Part shown: one piece after another, positions 8,367-16,988 of the stretch | How positions within the stretch are numbered: the stretch's first letter is position 1 | Layout: each line of letters starts with the position of its first letter | Origin: CAVPDA01 sp963702495 | Lineage (GTDB): Bacteria; Pseudomonadota; Gammaproteobacteria; Burkholderiales; Rhodocyclaceae | Length of the DNA: 64,000 nt | Assembly (NCBI GenBank): GCA_963702495.1 | Contig: CAVPDA010000018.1 | Coordinates: forward strand, 124,001-188,000 | Reading direction: 5' to 3' | Notes under the pieces: model-generated | Databases searched by the model: none | Told to the model about the DNA's origin: nothing | Seen by the model: only the letters and a program-made list of their open reading frames with translations | Translations under genes and position numbers: made by a program

Positions 8367-8708
8367 GTGCCCTACAAGCGCAGGTTGCGGTTGCTGCTGG
8401 TCGCTCCCGTTCATCCGGAATGGGCGGAGGAAGCCCGATCCACCGCCGCAAGAATCGGCGCAAATCACATCGAGCCGCGTGCAGTCCCAAGAGTCGGCCG
8501 GAGAGAAACGGAGTGGGCGGATTTGATTCTGACCCTCGAGCCAGCCGCGCGCGACGCACTGCCGAGTTTGCCGCCTCGCATTCAGGTGCGACACGTTGAA
8601 TTCCCGCCGGCGACCGATGCCCCTGCCCGACAAGACGTGATCGAGGAACATCTGCGCGGCATCCTGGGAGGACTCAGGCTGATGGCGCGGAGCGACGAGG
8701 ATGATTAG
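8367..8708 (+). CDS. Degenerate low-molecular-weight phosphatase-like protein
   Basis: A 113-residue protein from GTG 8367, starting two bases after the mutY stop, so probably co-transcribed. Its layout resembles LMW protein-tyrosine phosphatases and arsenate reductases: an N-terminal LLLVAP strand, a helix, then WADLILTLEPAARDALP, which matches the family segment that follows the catalytic region. The catalytic P-loop Cys-x5-Arg is absent (it reads APVHPEWAEEA), so phosphatase activity is unlikely. The 3' end overlaps the convergent LON-domain gene by 4 bases. The family assignment is my inference from pattern, not certain. Confidence 0.55.
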   Translation: MPYKRRLRLLLVAPVHPEWAEEARSTAARIGANHIEPRAVPRVGRRETEWADLILTLEPAARDALPSLPPRIQVRHVEFPPATDAPARQDVIEEHLRGILGGLRLMARSDEDD

Positions 8709-9295
8709 CTCACCAGCCGGCGCTGGGACAGGAACTGGTAAATGATCTCCAGCCGACTGACGGGGTCATCCAGCTCCAACAGCTTCTGGCGCGCGCCGAG
8801 CGGTATCGGCAACACCTCCGCATAACGGTATCCGACCCACGTCGCATCGTCGAAGGCGTGAGGCTCGGGAATGCGCGCGGTGCCCATGTCCGTCACGATG
8901 GCGCGCAGCAGCGGCAACAGCCCGTGAAGGTGTTCGGGCACCGGCTTCCCGGCCTCAAGCTGGATCCATGCGGCCTTGGCGCGAAGCAGTCCCTGGCGAT
9001 CGACTTCCGACTCCAGGACACGAAAGCGCTGCCCGCCGCGTGTGGTGACCTGCAGCACGCCGAGTTGCGGCATGTCCCATTCCGTGATGAGCGCACTGGT
9101 GCCAACCAAATGGGGAGTCGCCGGAGCGCCCACCTCCGCACCTTCGGCGATAAGGCATACACCGAAATGCGTCTGTTGGCTGAGGCAATCCTTCGCCATC
9201 GTCATGTATCGCTGTTCGAAGATCTTCAGCGGCAGGACTCCGCCCGGAAACAGCACCGTGTTGAGCGGGAAGATCGGCAGTTCGAATGTCTGCAT
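8705..9295 (-). CDS. LON substrate-binding domain protein (peptidase S16 N-terminal-like)
   Basis: A 196-residue stand-alone LON N-terminal domain without the ATPase or protease parts. Seen: LPIFPLNTVLFPGGVLPLKI at the N terminus, FEQRYMTM, FGVCLI and GRQRFRV-like GGQRFRVLE. Stand-alone forms are common in Proteobacteria and their role is not settled. ATG 9295 lies right behind the ubiX stop codon, so the pair is probably translated from one message. Confidence 0.9.
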   Translation of the reverse strand: MQTFELPIFPLNTVLFPGGVLPLKIFEQRYMTMAKDCLSQQTHFGVCLIAEGAEVGAPATPHLVGTSALITEWDMPQLGVLQVTTRGGQRFRVLESEVDRQGLLRAKAAWIQLEAGKPVPEHLHGLLPLLRAIVTDMGTARIPEPHAFDDATWVGYRYAEVLPIPLGARQKLLELDDPVSRLEIIYQFLSQRRLVS

Positions 9296-9297
9296 GC

Positions 9298-9930
9298 CTA
9301 CGCTTCGAGCAGCGGCGGGCGGCCGGGATCGCCCCAGCGGCGCATCAGATCGTGGGGAACAGCAAGATGATCCAGTATGCGCGCCACCACGAAGTCCACC
9401 AGCGCCTGGACGCTCTCGGGGCGATGGTAGAAGCCGGGATTGGCGGGCAGAATCACGGCTCCGGCGCGGGCCAGCCTGAGCATGTTTTCCAGATGAATGG
9501 TGGAGAACGGCGTCTCCCGCGGCACGAGAATCAGCTTGCGCCCCTCCTTCATCGCCACGTCGGCGGCCCGCTCGATCAGGTTTTGCGCCAGTCCAGCTGC
9601 GATCGCGGCCAGCGTACCCATGGTGCACGGGCAAATGACCATGGCATCGGGGGGATTGGATCCCGAAGCGAGCGGCGCGAACCACTCTTCGCGCCCGTAC
9701 ACCGCAAGCTGGCCGGGCGCCGCGCCAAAGCGTGCGGCAAGCTCGCGCTCCACGTCCGCGGCGCGCGACGGCAGGATCAAATCCATCTCCTGTCGGGCGA
9801 CGATCTGCGCCACCTGGGAGTAAAGCATCTGCACCCGCACTCCGGCCTTGATCAGGCAGTTAACCAAACGGATGCCGTAGGGCATGCCCGACGCGCCGGT
9901 GAGCGCCACGGCGATGAGACTCTGGCTCAT
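9298..9930 (-). CDS. ubiX: Flavin prenyltransferase UbiX
   Basis: A 210-residue UbiX/Pad1 protein that joins dimethylallyl phosphate to FMN, making prenyl-FMN for the decarboxylase UbiD in ubiquinone synthesis. Seen: ALTGASGMPYGIRLV, the ICPCTMGTLAAIAAGLAQNL segment, LVPRETPFSTIHLENM and PANPGFYHRPES, all family signatures. Normal length. Followed directly by the LON-domain gene. Confidence 0.96.
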   Translation of the reverse strand: MSQSLIAVALTGASGMPYGIRLVNCLIKAGVRVQMLYSQVAQIVARQEMDLILPSRAADVERELAARFGAAPGQLAVYGREEWFAPLASGSNPPDAMVICPCTMGTLAAIAAGLAQNLIERAADVAMKEGRKLILVPRETPFSTIHLENMLRLARAGAVILPANPGFYHRPESVQALVDFVVARILDHLAVPHDLMRRWGDPGRPPLLEA

Positions 9931-9971
9931 GGATTCAATGGTAATCCTGAATCGATCGGATCAGCATGACT

Positions 9972-10586
9972 CTAACGGATCCGACCCTGTTCGTCCGCGG
10001 CATCCATTGCCCCTTCCCGCCACGTGTCATCCTGCAACAATTTCGCCGCGGCGAGTCCGTTGGCCAATCCGAAAACGAGCGCCGCCGCTGCGAAAAACGG
10101 CACCAGATAGAACACGCCGTCATGGGGCACCAGCCATAATCGGGCCACGACAAGCTGCCCGGCAATGTGAGCGAATGCGGCACACACGCTCTGGCTTACC
10201 GGACCAAACCAGCGTCGCGGCAGATGCATGGCGAAGCCAAGGGCAGCGAGGCTCGCCACCGAACCAGCCAGGCTCAGAAAAAATCCGGGGGCGAGGAACT
10301 GACCGAGCAAGAGGCTGCCTGCAACTACCCGCAGCAGCGACACCCAGACTGCGTCGCGCCAGCCATAGCGCTCCAACACCACGAGCAGGACGATATTGGC
10401 CAACCCCGGCTTTACGCCCGGCAGCGGCATGGGGATCGCTGCTTCCGCCACGGTTAGCGCGATCGCAGCCGCCGCGTAGCGCGCGATGCGATGGTCGTCG
10501 GCAGTGGCATCCAGCTCGATTGTTGTGGAGGGTGTAACGATGCCTCCGCTCTCAACGTCGTTGTTGCGTCGGTGTGCCGCGTTCAT
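9972..10586 (-). CDS. Gx transporter family membrane protein
   Basis: A roughly 204-residue membrane protein of the Gx-transporter / heptaprenyl diphosphate synthase component I family. Seen: the signature AEAAIPMPLPGVKPGLANIV, then five to six hydrophobic segments, including VWVSLLRVVAGSLLLGQFL and GFFLSLAGSVASLAAL. In relatives this gene usually sits beside a NusG-II-domain gene and FMN-transfer genes. Here the NusG-II gene is 2.7 kb away (13257-13631), separated by an inserted secreted-protein gene. The start is uncertain: ATG 10586, GTG 10598, or a later codon, as the leader before residue 35 is not family-like. Confidence 0.8.
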   Translation of the reverse strand: MNAAHRRNNDVESGGIVTPSTTIELDATADDHRIARYAAAAIALTVAEAAIPMPLPGVKPGLANIVLLVVLERYGWRDAVWVSLLRVVAGSLLLGQFLAPGFFLSLAGSVASLAALGFAMHLPRRWFGPVSQSVCAAFAHIAGQLVVARLWLVPHDGVFYLVPFFAAAALVFGLANGLAAAKLLQDDTWREGAMDAADEQGRIR

Positions 10587-10598
10587 TGTTGTATTCAC

Positions 10599-11272
10599 GA
10601 CGGCACCGTGGCCCCATTCATGGCCGTCACGACCGCATATCCACCCCCGCCGCAGAGCGATGGCTCTTATCGGCGACCGCGTGATTCCGGAGGTTCCCGG
10701 TCAGTGTCGAAACAATATCATCTTCCGGCCGTCGTACCGCTCCGCCGCCGTCAACTTGAGCTCTCTCTGCGCTCACCTCGAATTCGTTGGAGCTCGCAAG
10801 TTAGCCCAGTTTCCCATTCGCCGCCCCGTTCCGGTGGACATTGCGGTATTCATCGACAAACGCCATTGCTGCTTGCGCGCCGCGTTTCGGGGCAGTCATC
10901 GACCAAATCCTACCTCCCTACATGGGAAGTACGCGATCCCGACCTTGTTCGAACCCGAAACGGTGCGCTCAAGTTTTCGAAAGTCCGGTCCGCTATTAGA
11001 GCTAACGTCGCATGGCGACGACATTCTGCTGACAATGGTTTCCGATTCGTGCGACCTGGCCTCGCCTCATTCATACAACATCGGAATCACCACGTAACCC
11101 GAGTCGGCTCCTTTCGTCGCCCCGACAAAATACAAGACCCGAAATAAATAGACGTTCGGCCGCAATCCCAGCTCCCGCGAGCAAGAAAGGGAGCCCGCTA
11201 TCAGGGAAGGACGACTTGCTCTCCTGAGGCGCGCATCGGGATCGGTCTGCAGGACTCTGGGAGAGTAGTGCA
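10599..11272. other. Long non-coding stretch upstream of the PKD protein gene
   Basis: About 670 bases with no convincing gene. It is visibly less GC-rich than its surroundings. Overlapping open frames from about 10486 to 11147 exist, but they are arginine/serine-rich with no ribosome site or recognisable family. It probably holds the promoter of the downstream PKD gene. I looked for a cyclic-di-GMP (GEMM) riboswitch, which often precedes surface-protein genes, and did not find its conserved core. Confidence 0.5.
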
Positions 11273-13186
11273 ATGTGCGCAGCGTTCATGGCACGCCGGC
11301 TGGCCGGCTTGGTCAACTCGTTCACCCTTCTTGTGATCCTGGTACTACTGGCTGGTCGCGCCTTCGCCGGCCAAGCCACGCTGGCCTGGGACCCGAGTCC
11401 GGACCCCGCCGTGACCGGTTACTCGGTCCATTACGGGCTGACCAGCAGGAGCTATACGACGAAGCGCGACATCGGCAAGCAAACCACCTACACCGTCGCC
11501 AATCTTCAGGAAGGAAACACCTACTATTACGCAGTTTCCGCCCGCGACGCCGCCGGCAATCAAAGTGCATTTTCCAACGAGACCAGCTCGACCGTGCCCT
11601 ACGCCGCGCCCAACGCCACCTTCGGCGCAAACGTCACGTCGGGCCTGGCGCCCTTGGCGGTCGGGTTCACCAGCACGATCACCGGAACCGTCAGCAGCTA
11701 TTCATGGAACTTCGGCGATGGCACCGGCAGCACCTTGCAGAATCCGAGTCATTCCTACGCCGCCGGCGGACCGTACTCGGTCAGTCTCACTGTAGGCGGA
11801 CCAGGCGGCAGCAGGACGGAGAGCAAGACCAACTACATTACCGCTTCGGCACCGGCGCCGGTCGCCAATTTTACTAGCACGATATCCGGGCTTGCAGTCA
11901 ATTTCAGCAACAGCTCGACTGGATCGATCACCGGCTATGCGTGGAACTTCGGCAACGGGGCGACCAGCGCGTTTCAGAATCCGTCCTACACCTATGCGAC
12001 TGCCGGGACGTACTCGGTCTCGCTGACCGTGACGGGGCCGGGCGGCAGCAGCAACAAGTCCGGAAGCATCACCGTTGCTGCTCGAGCGACGAGTCCCACC
12101 TCCAACCAGGCACCGGAAGGCAGTATCGTTTCGCCATCGAACACCCTGACCGTCGAAAGCGGCACAACCGTCGACTTCCAGGGTATCGGAAGTGACCCAG
12201 ACGGAAATACACCCTTGACATACAGCTGGGATTTCAGCGGCGCGGCTGCGGCCTCCGTCCAGCAAAACCCCAAGGTCCAGTTCAACACGCCAGGGGGGCC
12301 GTATGCGGTGAAACTCACGGTACGCGACGCCAAGGGTCTCGCCGACGCGACGCCGGCAAGCGTATCGGTCACGGTGACTGCGACCAGGCAGGCGCCGCCA
12401 GCAACACCCCCGATCGGTCCCGCCACTTCGCTCGTGAGCGCGGTTCTTCCGGCAAGTCGAGCGGTGCAGGTCGGCTCGCCGCTCACGGTGTATGCCACGA
12501 TGATCAATTCCGGCTCGGCGGTCGGTACGGCCTGCTCGATCGGCCTGGGCAGCAGCATTCCGGCGACGCTCGGCTATCAGGCGACGAATTCGGCTACGAA
12601 TACGCTGACCGGCAGCGCCAACACGCCCGTGGACATCGAACCGGGTGCGGCGCAAAGCTTCGTCGTCAGCCTCACGCCGTCTGCCGCTTTCAGCCCCACG
12701 GATGTTCAACTGCGATTCAGTTGCGCCAATGCCGGTCCCGCCGGCGTTCTCACCGGCATCAACACGCTGCTTCTGTCCGCTTCAAATACCGCGACGCCCG
12801 ATGTCATCGCGCTCGTCGCATCGACCACCAGAGACGGCATCGCTAATATTCCCGGAGCCTCCGGCACCGGTGCGTTCGCCGTGGCTTCCGCCAATGTCGG
12901 CAGCGCCGGCTCGATCACCGCCACTGCTGACACGGGCAGCACGGCACTGCCGGTGAACCTCACACTGTGCCAGACCGATCCGAGCACCGGGGCTTGCCTG
13001 CAGCCTCCCGCCGGTTCCGTGTCCACTGCGATCGCCAACGGTGGAACACCCACGTTCGCGGTGTTCGTGCGCGGTACTGGCGCCGCCATCCCTTTTGATC
13101 CGGCCGGCAACCGGATATATGTCCGCTTCCGGGATAATTCCAACGCGGTCCGCGGCGCATCCAGCGTGGCCGTGCGAACGCAATAG
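11273..13186 (+). CDS. Secreted fibronectin-III / PKD-repeat protein
   Basis: A 637-residue exported protein. Signal peptide residues 1-32 (hydrophobic SFTLLVILVLLAG, cleavage after AFA). A fibronectin-III-like domain covers about 33-107 (TLAWDPSPDPAVTGYSVHYG). Three PKD repeats follow at about 110-195, 198-268 and 280-370, marked by WNFGDG, WNFGNG and WDFSG. A Thr/Ser/Ala-rich C-terminal region (375-637) contains two beta-rich units of unknown family. No cell-wall or membrane anchor is visible at the C terminus. ATG 11273 has GGGAGAG at good spacing. Likely extracellular, adhesive or structural. It interrupts the normally adjacent NusG-II and Gx genes. Confidence 0.85.
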   Translation: MCAAFMARRLAGLVNSFTLLVILVLLAGRAFAGQATLAWDPSPDPAVTGYSVHYGLTSRSYTTKRDIGKQTTYTVANLQEGNTYYYAVSARDAAGNQSAFSNETSSTVPYAAPNATFGANVTSGLAPLAVGFTSTITGTVSSYSWNFGDGTGSTLQNPSHSYAAGGPYSVSLTVGGPGGSRTESKTNYITASAPAPVANFTSTISGLAVNFSNSSTGSITGYAWNFGNGATSAFQNPSYTYATAGTYSVSLTVTGPGGSSNKSGSITVAARATSPTSNQAPEGSIVSPSNTLTVESGTTVDFQGIGSDPDGNTPLTYSWDFSGAAAASVQQNPKVQFNTPGGPYAVKLTVRDAKGLADATPASVSVTVTATRQAPPATPPIGPATSLVSAVLPASRAVQVGSPLTVYATMINSGSAVGTACSIGLGSSIPATLGYQATNSATNTLTGSANTPVDIEPGAAQSFVVSLTPSAAFSPTDVQLRFSCANAGPAGVLTGINTLLLSASNTATPDVIALVASTTRDGIANIPGASGTGAFAVASANVGSAGSITATADTGSTALPVNLTLCQTDPSTGACLQPPAGSVSTAIANGGTPTFAVFVRGTGAAIPFDPAGNRIYVRFRDNSNAVRGASSVAVRTQ

Positions 13187-13256
13187 TCCTAGACCACGGA
13201 GAATCTCGACCGGTGTCGCACCGGACGGGCAGGGGCACGGCCCTGAAACCTATTCC

Positions 13257-13631
13257 TCAGTAATTGATTGTGTCATAGGCCGGATCGCGCCCGACGAGGT
13301 TAAGACTCACCTGGTTCGGAGCGCAGATGGCTATGGCATTGGCGCGCGTCAGCCAACCCTGCCGTACACAATATTGGCGCGGCCCCGGATCGGCCGCAAC
13401 GCGTGCGCGTCCTGGCTGGATTTCTATGCGCGTCACCCCCAGCGGGCCGCGCACCTCCACCGTGCGAGCGGCACTGAGAGGGATTTCGGCAACCACCTGC
13501 CCGCTACGCTTCACCACAGCGCGCTCCGCGCTTCCTCCGCGCAGTGCAAACGGCACCGTCAGTGCAACAAGAGCCGCTGCAATAGCGACCACCAGCCAGT
13601 CGCCGGGTCGGATCAAGCGCAAGAAAATCAC
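13257..13631 (-). CDS. NusG domain II-containing protein
   Basis: A 124-residue protein with one N-terminal transmembrane helix (WLVVAIAAALVALTVPFAL) followed by a periplasmic NusG-II-type beta domain. Seen: VVKRSGQVVAEIPLS, VRGPLGVTRIEI, and PRQYCVRQGW with ANAIAICAPNQV, carrying the two family cysteines. The start is GTG 13631, overlapping the rapZ stop as GTGA, which suggests translational coupling. Members of this family usually accompany Gx transporters; here the gene is separated from it by the PKD gene. Confidence 0.82.
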   Translation of the reverse strand: MIFLRLIRPGDWLVVAIAAALVALTVPFALRGGSAERAVVKRSGQVVAEIPLSAARTVEVRGPLGVTRIEIQPGRARVAADPGPRQYCVRQGWLTRANAIAICAPNQVSLNLVGRDPAYDTINY

Positions 13632-14470
13632 TGCGACAAGGCGCGATGGCGCACCAATACCCGCGCCGATTCCCGGAATCGGTCGGCCAGCCACTCGGCG
13701 AAGTAGACGGAGCGGTGCTGGCCGCCGGTGCATCCCAGAGCGACCGTAAGATAGCTTCGGTTGTCGCGCATGTAGCACGGCAGCCAGTCGGCAACGAAGC
13801 GTCGAATGTCTGCAAGCATTTGGCGCACCTCCGGCTGCCCTTCGAGAAAGCTCATCACCGGTCCGTCGCGTCCGGTGAGCGGGCGCAGCCGCGGGTCATA
13901 GTGCGGATTGGGCAGGCAGCGGACATCGAAAACCAGATCGGCGTCGAGGGGGATGCCGTGCTTGAAGCCGAAGGACTCGAACAACAGCGTCAGCCCCTCG
14001 TTGCCGACAATTCGAACGAAGTCCTTGATCCAGCCGCGCAGGGCGTTGGGCGAGAGATCGCTCGTGTCCATGCGGTGGCCAAGCTCGGCAATCTCTGCCA
14101 ACTCCTCGCGCTCGCGCGAAATGGCTTCGGCCAGCGTCGCCTTCTCGGAAGCCAAGGGATGACCGCGGCGCGTTTCGGAGAAGCGTGCGATCAGCGTGTC
14201 GTCCCGCGCATCCAGAAAGATGAAGCGCAGGTCCACACCCCGGTCGCGCAGCCCGGCAACCTCCGCCGGCAAGGCCGCGAGGCTCGCGCCGGATCGCACG
14301 TCCACCGCCACGGCAGCGCGCTCGTAACCGGCGATATGGAGATGGTCGATGAGTTGGTCCAGCAGCGTGGCGGGAAGATTGTTTACGCAGTAGTAGCCGG
14401 CGTCCTCCAGCACGGCGAGCGCGATGCTCTTGCCGGAGCCCGACAGCCCACTGATCAGGATCAATTGCAT
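13628..14470 (-). CDS. rapZ: RNase adapter protein RapZ
   Basis: A 280-residue RapZ/YvcJ-family P-loop protein that senses glucosamine-6-phosphate and controls small-RNA decay in enterobacteria. In other groups the partners differ. Seen: Walker A GLSGSGKS at residues 8-15, FLDARDDTLIARFSETRR, and the C-terminal GCTGGQHRSVYFAE signature. The start ATG 14470 gives MQLILISG; the open frame upstream is not family-like. Its stop overlaps the NusG-II gene start. Confidence 0.94.
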   Translation of the reverse strand: MQLILISGLSGSGKSIALAVLEDAGYYCVNNLPATLLDQLIDHLHIAGYERAAVAVDVRSGASLAALPAEVAGLRDRGVDLRFIFLDARDDTLIARFSETRRGHPLASEKATLAEAISREREELAEIAELGHRMDTSDLSPNALRGWIKDFVRIVGNEGLTLLFESFGFKHGIPLDADLVFDVRCLPNPHYDPRLRPLTGRDGPVMSFLEGQPEVRQMLADIRRFVADWLPCYMRDNRSYLTVALGCTGGQHRSVYFAEWLADRFRESARVLVRHRALSQ

Positions 14471-14734
14471 CTGCAGGAAAGCGCGAAGGATCGGGCAAGC
14501 ATAGCCAATGCGCGCAATCTTGTCATCCTGGCCGGCAGTCCGGATCGGCAGTCGGAGCACTGTCCGCATGCCGCGTTGAACCTTGCCGAAGGGGCGATGT
14601 TCTAACGGGCGTGGGAATGATCGAAGCGGTTCCGAAAGTGCCGTTTCGATGGGCCAATGCCACTAATCGTATCGTGGAGCAAGGACAGGAGGGTTACGGC
14701 ATGAGGTACTTGCGGATGCAACGATCGCTGCGCG

Positions 14735-15655
14735 TCAAGCGTCGCCCGCAGCGACAATTCGATCCCGTTCGCGGCGCACAGCCCCAGCCCGTTCCAGATC
14801 CCGAATCAACCAGTCAGCCAACTCATCGAAAGACTGGCGAAAATAGCGCGCGTTGACGTCCCGGTAGAGGGATACGCCGGCAAGAAATCCAGGCAGGTCG
14901 GCTGCTGCGATGCTCCGGCGCTCCAGCAGCCAGAAGGTGAATATCACCTTCACGGCGTGGCGCGCCAGCCGCTCGCCATCCGCTTCGAATGCCGCCAATC
15001 GCGCAAATGCCTGGCGCAGCGCGTCGTCCACTTCCGCGAACGGCGCGCCGTGGCCGGGAATGACGACGTCGATCGACAGGCGGCTCAGGGCCTCCAGCGT
15101 TTCGCGCGTCGCCCTGAGTCCGGGGGCCGTCCCCATCAGTTCGGAGAAGATCACACCGAAGCCATTGCGCCATAGCGCATCGCCCGAAATCAGGATGCGC
15201 CGCTCCGGGTTGTAGAAAACCAGGGCATGCATGTCGTGGCCGGGCGCCGCTAGCGCCTGCCAGGTCAGGCCGCCGAGTTCCATGTCATCGCCGGCCAAGA
15301 TTTCCTCGTCGTGGGCGAAGCGGGCGGCGCTCTGGGCGGTCGATTCGAGCAGCAGTGCGGCTTCATCCCACTCCGCCACGGCCGGCGCAATGCCCGCCGG
15401 AATCGCGATGCGGCAACCGAAGGCTTGCGACACGGCCGCGTTGCCTCCGATATGGTCGGAATGAGAGTGCGTATTGACCAGTCGGGCAAGGCACCGGTCG
15501 CCGAGCGCGTGACGCACCAGGGCCACGGTCTGCTCGGCATGAGCGACGTAGCCAGAATCGATCAGCGACGCCCGCTCGCCCTCCAGAAACAGGACGTTGT
15601 TCGACGACAGCCAACCTCGCTCCAGAACCTGAATCTGTGGGGGAAGAAGGTTCAC
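14735..15655 (-). CDS. MBL-fold metallo-hydrolase
   Basis: A 306-residue metallo-beta-lactamase-fold hydrolase with the metal motif HSHSDHIGG (residues about 62-70), APGHDMHAL, the bridging Asp in ISGDALW, and a late VIPGHGAP. The C-terminal helical extension is typical of glyoxalase II-like hydrolases that cut thioesters or lactones. Last gene of the leucine-degradation cluster, 19 bp after the DUF1289 gene. Substrate unknown; a CoA-thioester role is only suggested by context. Confidence 0.85.
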   Translation of the reverse strand: MNLLPPQIQVLERGWLSSNNVLFLEGERASLIDSGYVAHAEQTVALVRHALGDRCLARLVNTHSHSDHIGGNAAVSQAFGCRIAIPAGIAPAVAEWDEAALLLESTAQSAARFAHDEEILAGDDMELGGLTWQALAAPGHDMHALVFYNPERRILISGDALWRNGFGVIFSELMGTAPGLRATRETLEALSRLSIDVVIPGHGAPFAEVDDALRQAFARLAAFEADGERLARHAVKVIFTFWLLERRSIAAADLPGFLAGVSLYRDVNARYFRQSFDELADWLIRDLERAGAVRRERDRIVAAGDA

Positions 15656-15674
15656 GCGCCGGCCGGTTACAGAT

Positions 15675-15878
15675 TCAGTCGCAATCGCAATGCAGGGCGC
15701 CGGTCCACGGATCGACGGTCTCTTTCCGACGCTTCGCCACCCACGTCAGTATGCGCCGCCGGTCTTCATCCGAGGTCTGCGCCCAGCGTGCAATTTCGTC
15801 CAGCGTACGCCAGCAGCCTTCGCAAAGCCCTGTGACGGGGTCCATGCGGCAGACATTGATGCAGGGCGACTTGACCAC
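15675..15878 (-). CDS. DUF1289 domain protein
   Basis: A 67-residue protein with the DUF1289 pattern SPCINVCRMDP...LCEGCWRTLDEI: four cysteines that may bind a metal or cluster. GTG 15878 is the likely start, 13 bp after the HMG-CoA lyase stop; a CTG just upstream is also in frame. Family role is unknown. It is co-directional with and tightly packed between mvaB and the metallo-hydrolase gene. Confidence 0.82.
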   Translation of the reverse strand: MVKSPCINVCRMDPVTGLCEGCWRTLDEIARWAQTSDEDRRRILTWVAKRRKETVDPWTGALHCDCD

Positions 15879-15891
15879 GGCCGGCGCAACC

Positions 15892-16821
15892 TCAGGCAGA
15901 CGCCGCGGCAAGTCGCCGGCGTTTCGCCGCAAGAGCCTGCGCCACTCTGGAGGCCGGCTCACGCTGGAGAATATGGCAGATGTAAGCGCCCGCTTCGGCC
16001 ACCTTGGAGAGGTCGACTCCGGAGTCGATGCCGAGGCCGTCGAGGAGATAGACGATGTCCTCCGTCGCCACGTTGCCCGAGGCGCCGGGGGAGTATGGGC
16101 AGCCACCCAGCCCTGCCACCGAGCTGTCGAATACACCGACCCCCATCTCGAGCGATGCGTACACGTTCGCCGCCGCCATGCCGTAGGTGTCGTGATAGTG
16201 GCCGGCCAGCCGATCCAGCGGGACCACCCTGGCCACCGCCTCGATCATGTGCCGCGTCCTGGCCGGCGTGCCGACGCCGATGGTGTCGCCGAGCGAGATC
16301 TCGTAGCAGCCCATCGCGTACAGCGCCGCCGCCACCTCCGCTACCCTGTCGCTCGCCACCTCGCCTTCGAACGGACAGCCCAGGACGCAGGACACATATC
16401 CCCGCACCCGGATATCGTGGGCGAGCGCGGCATCCACCACCGGTCGGAACCGCGCCAGGCTGTCAGCGATTGAGCAGTTGATGTTGTTCTGCGCGAAGGA
16501 TTCCGACGCTGCCCCGAACACCGCCACCTCCCGCGCGCCGGCGGCCAGCGCCGCCTCGAAGCCCTTCATGTTGGGCACCAGCACCGGATAGCTGACGCCG
16601 GGATGGCGGACGACGCCGCGCAGCACCGCGTCGTGGTCGGCCATCTGCGGCACCCATCTGGCCGACACGAACGCCGTCGCCTCGATCGAACGCAGGCCCG
16701 CCTGCGCCAAGCGCTCGATCAGTTCCAGCTTGACCGAAGTCGATACCGAAGCCGGCTCGTTCTGCAGGCCGTCGCGCGGGCCGACCTCCACGATCCTGAC
16801 CCGTTTCGGCAACGTCGTCAC
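15892..16821 (-). CDS. mvaB: Hydroxymethylglutaryl-CoA lyase
   Basis: A 309-residue HMG-CoA lyase (LiuE type), the last step of leucine breakdown: HMG-CoA to acetyl-CoA and acetoacetate. Seen: VEVGPRDGLQNE at the N terminus, SCVLGCPFEGEV, GDTIGVGTP, HYHDTYGMAAANV with metal-binding histidines, and the active-site GLGGCPYSPGASGN. The start is GTG 16821 with only a weak ribosome site. Separated from the rest of the cluster by repeat copy 2, so it may have its own promoter or be read through. Confidence 0.95.
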   Translation of the reverse strand: MTTLPKRVRIVEVGPRDGLQNEPASVSTSVKLELIERLAQAGLRSIEATAFVSARWVPQMADHDAVLRGVVRHPGVSYPVLVPNMKGFEAALAAGAREVAVFGAASESFAQNNINCSIADSLARFRPVVDAALAHDIRVRGYVSCVLGCPFEGEVASDRVAEVAAALYAMGCYEISLGDTIGVGTPARTRHMIEAVARVVPLDRLAGHYHDTYGMAAANVYASLEMGVGVFDSSVAGLGGCPYSPGASGNVATEDIVYLLDGLGIDSGVDLSKVAEAGAYICHILQREPASRVAQALAAKRRRLAAASA

Positions 16822-16833
16822 GGTTCTCTAGCG

Positions 16834-16964
16834 GTCATGGAATGCGAGCCGCCCCGAATGATGAAGATTCTCGCCATGAACCGTTCCCTCACCCCCAGCC
16901 CCTCCCGCAGGAGAGGGGAGTTTCGAGGGTCGCTGGCGCGACTCTCAAGTTAATGCGACGGGCG
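16834..16964. repeat. Dispersed intergenic repeat, family 1, copy 2
   Basis: Near-duplicate of 1746-1874 by eye: same opening GTCATGGAATGC, the AGCCGCCCCGAA block, TGAAG, CTCGCCAT and hairpin arms CCCCTC/GAGGGG, here with 8 bases between arms. It lies directly upstream of mvaB and downstream of the 254-residue gene, and so sits inside the catabolic cluster. A possible degenerate third copy may lie at 38765-38797 but is too poor to call. Confidence 0.7.
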
Positions 16965-16988
16965 GAGAGGTCAAAGTCGCTGCCGCCG

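Noticed and set aside
10486..11147. Overlapping open frames before the PKD gene
   Set aside because: No ribosome site or family motif; cysteine/arginine-rich; two overlapping frames cannot both be real.
11100..11272. Possible cyclic-di-GMP riboswitch ahead of the PKD gene
   Set aside because: The conserved GEMM core and paired arms were not found.
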